Part shown: positions 27,301 through 28,066 of the stretch, in pieces
Numbering within the stretch: the stretch's first letter is position 1
Layout: each line of letters begins with the position of its first letter
Assembly: GCA_016788945.1 (NCBI GenBank)
Contig: JAEUSA010000450.1
Coordinates: 1 to 28,066 of the forward strand
DNA length: 28,066 nt
Direction of reading: 5' to 3'
DNA from: Leptospiraceae bacterium
GTDB lineage: Bacteria; Spirochaetota; Leptospiria; Turneriellales; Turneriellaceae
The notes under the pieces: generated by a model
Seen by the model: the letters and a program-made list of their open reading frames with translations, nothing else
Told to the model about the DNA's origin: nothing
Database searches by the model: none
Translations under genes and position numbers: made by a program

Positions 27301-28066
27301 ATTGGTCACCTGTGCGAACAGCTGTTTGAAGTAACGGTACAAAAGCTGCGGTTTTTCAGAGAGTACGGCGAGCGCAGCGTCGGTACCCATCGAACCCACA
27401 GCTTCTTGGCCGGTGACAACCATCGGCTTCATTACCGTCAGCAAGTCTTCTTTGGTATAACCGAAGATACGCTGGCGTTCGAGCATCGTCTTGTGCTCAG
27501 GCGTATGCCCGTCTTTCGGCTTGGGCAGGTCGGCAAATTTGATCATGTTTTCTTTGACCCATTTGCCGTACGGCTTTTGCTTCACGATTTTGTCTTTGAT
27601 TTCGTCGTCAGAAATGATGCGGTGTTCTGACAGATCGATCAGGAACATACGGCCCGGTTCGAGTTTTCCGGAAAGTACAATCTCTTCGGGTGGAACTTCG
27701 AGGACCCCCATTTCAGAGGCCATGATGACGATGTCATTTTTCGTTTTGATGTAGCGCGCGGGACGCAATCCGTTGCGGTCGAGAGTGGCGCCAATAACGT
27801 TACCATCGGTGAAGGCGACCGCGGCTGGGCCGTCCCATGGTTCCATCATGGTCGCATGGTATTCATAAAACGCGCGGCGATCTTCGCTCATCAGGTCGTT
27901 TTTCGACCACGCCTCCGGGATCATCATCATGATCGCGTGCGGCAACGAGCGCCCGCTCATCACGAGCAGTTCGAGAACAGTATCGAATGTTGCCGAGTCA
28001 GATTGCCCTTCCATCACGATCGGCAACATGCGTTTGAGGTCGGCACCGTAGTGCGGTGACTCCATA
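24304..28066 (-). CDS. gltB: Glutamate synthase large subunit (N-terminus cut by window edge)
   Basis: The frame covers at least 1253 residues and remains open at the right edge. Full-length GltB is about 1500 residues, so about 250 N-terminal residues, including the catalytic Cys1 of the glutaminase domain, are missing. Seen here are the end of the glutaminase domain ([11 protein letters not shown]), the central domain, the FMN/synthase domain ([33 protein letters not shown]), the 3Fe-4S motif [15 protein letters not shown] (Cys854, 860 and 865 in visible numbering) and the C-terminal GXGXG β-helix ([24 protein letters not shown]). It makes two glutamates from glutamine and 2-oxoglutarate using electrons from GltD. 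Its stop overlaps gltD by 8 bases. Confidence 0.96.
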   Translation of the reverse strand, partial: MESPHYGADLKRMLPIVMEGQSDSATFDTVLELLVMSGRSLPHAIMMMIPEAWSKNDLMSEDRRAFYEYHATMMEPWDGPAAVAFTDGNVIGATLDRNGLRPARYIKTKNDIVIMASEMGVLEVPPEEIVLSGKLEPGRMFLIDLSEHRIISDDEIKDKIVKQKPYGKWVKENMIKFADLPKPKDGHTPEHKTMLERQRIFGYTKEDLLTVMKPMVVTGQEAVGSMGTDAALAVLSEKPQLLYRYFKQLFAQVTNPPVDAIREELVMELTTYIGPEQNLLDETPEHAHRIELPHPILENSQLQQLKEIAEGQFTAKTFSLHFDPTKKNDMRKQLERICAGACEAVRLGFNIVILTDRGVNKDVAPIPSLLGVAAVHHALIRAGLRTRTGIVLESGEAREVHHFALLLGYGANAINPYLAYETLHDLYKIGFMPELKEEAYIEKNYRKAIGKGLYKIFSKMGISTLQSYCGAQIFEAVGLDTEVVEQYFTGTPSRVEGVSLEMLEEEARRRHEEAFGELREGILPSGGLYHYRVDGEAHLWNPTTIAKLQISTRNSDYKTFKEYTAAIDDQSKRRVTLRSLFELDYAANPIPIEEVEPAKDIVKRFATGAMSFGSISWEAHTNLAIAMNRIGGKSNTGEGGESAERFVTLPNGDSLRSAIKQVASGRFGVTANYLINADELQIKMAQGAKPGEGGQLPGFKVDKIIGKVRHSTPGVTLISPPPHHDIYSIEDLKQLIFDLKNINPRARISVKLVSESGVGTVAAGVAKAHADHILISGHDGGTGASPISSIQYAGTPWELGLAETHQVLVVNGLRDRVYVQADGQMKTGRDVVIAALLGAEEFGFATAPLVTLGCIMMRKCHLNTCPVGVATQDPELRKKFNGKPEHVVNFMFYIAEEVREYMAKLGFRKFTEMVGRTEKIIPTRPKDHWKARGLDLSKLLTMQKPVYKTDLYRTKAQNHEIDKQIDNRIIEMAKPALDKQEPVQIQLPVTNVDRTVGAMLSGEVAKRYGDEGLAHDTIQILMKGNAGQSFGCFLAKGVTLKLSGQANDYCGKGLSGGKLIVRLPEKTAYTATENIIIGNTCLYGATSGEAYFEGRAGERFAVRNSGVHAVIEGTGDHGCEYMTGGRVVVLGSIGRNFAAGMSGGIAYVWDPQNVHAKFVNMELVDIEAVTDERDADELLHMITRHKEYTGSKRATEILADWKNELKNFRKIIPGEYKKALAALEDEAQKENEMVDESKLKVDASGVPKGAKNG

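Overview
The window reads as chromosomal DNA of a Gram-negative spirochaete, most likely a Leptospirales member of the Turneriella/Leptonema type. This is inferred from gene content, not from an rRNA. The clues are a secreted protein with three repeats like those of leptospiral OmpL47, a bactofilin, several lipoproteins with loose spirochaetal lipoboxes, a class III adenylate cyclase with an N-terminal Cys-rich module, a protein with two cyclic-nucleotide-binding domains, and moderate GC (roughly 50-55% in most genes). Coding density is high: no gap between genes exceeds about 180 bases, and no rRNA, tRNA, IS element, prophage or CRISPR array was seen.

Layout. Positions 1-1457 (-) hold an acyl-CoA synthetase running off the left edge. 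It is divergent from a plus-strand run: a beta-CASP metallo-hydrolase closed by a strong terminator, a bactofilin, pdxA, a small membrane protein and an adenylate cyclase. A dGTPase-like HD protein (-) is divergent from a small SseB-like protein and a secreted zinc phospholipase C-like protein (+). Next come gyrB and a large Ig-repeat lipoprotein (-), then a divergent dual cNMP-binding regulator (+). A coiled-coil lipoprotein and a 5'-nucleotidase-like/outer-membrane-barrel fusion form a two-gene minus-strand operon. A fatty-acid-hydroxylase-like membrane protein, the OmpL47-like protein, a DUF1175 protein and a lipoprotein follow on the plus strand. The right end is a compact minus-strand cluster: gltB (cut by the edge), gltD, a DUF2804 protein and hslV, with overlapping or nearly abutting genes.

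Functional themes. GltB and GltD form glutamate synthase (ammonia assimilation). PdxA belongs to pyridoxal phosphate synthesis. GyrB, the dGTPase-like protein and HslV are housekeeping. The adenylate cyclase and the dual cNMP-binding protein suggest a cAMP circuit, and a CRP-like half-palindrome lies in front of the latter. A large share of the remaining genes is envelope-directed: bactofilin, three lipoproteins, the OmpL47-like protein, the barrel fusion, the phospholipase-like protein and DUF1175.

Most unusual points: (1) pdxA has no ATG/GTG/TTG upstream of its conserved N-terminal motif and lies in frame with the bactofilin behind a single TAA; (2) a 5'-nucleotidase-fold protein has lost its metal ligands and is fused to a predicted outer-membrane beta-barrel; (3) the dGTPase has Asn in place of the His of its HD metal-binding pair; (4) a strong intrinsic terminator lies inside the signal-peptide codons of the DUF1175 gene; (5) base composition shifts abruptly inside the adenylate cyclase gene; (6) the OmpL47-like gene has a structured 5' leader.
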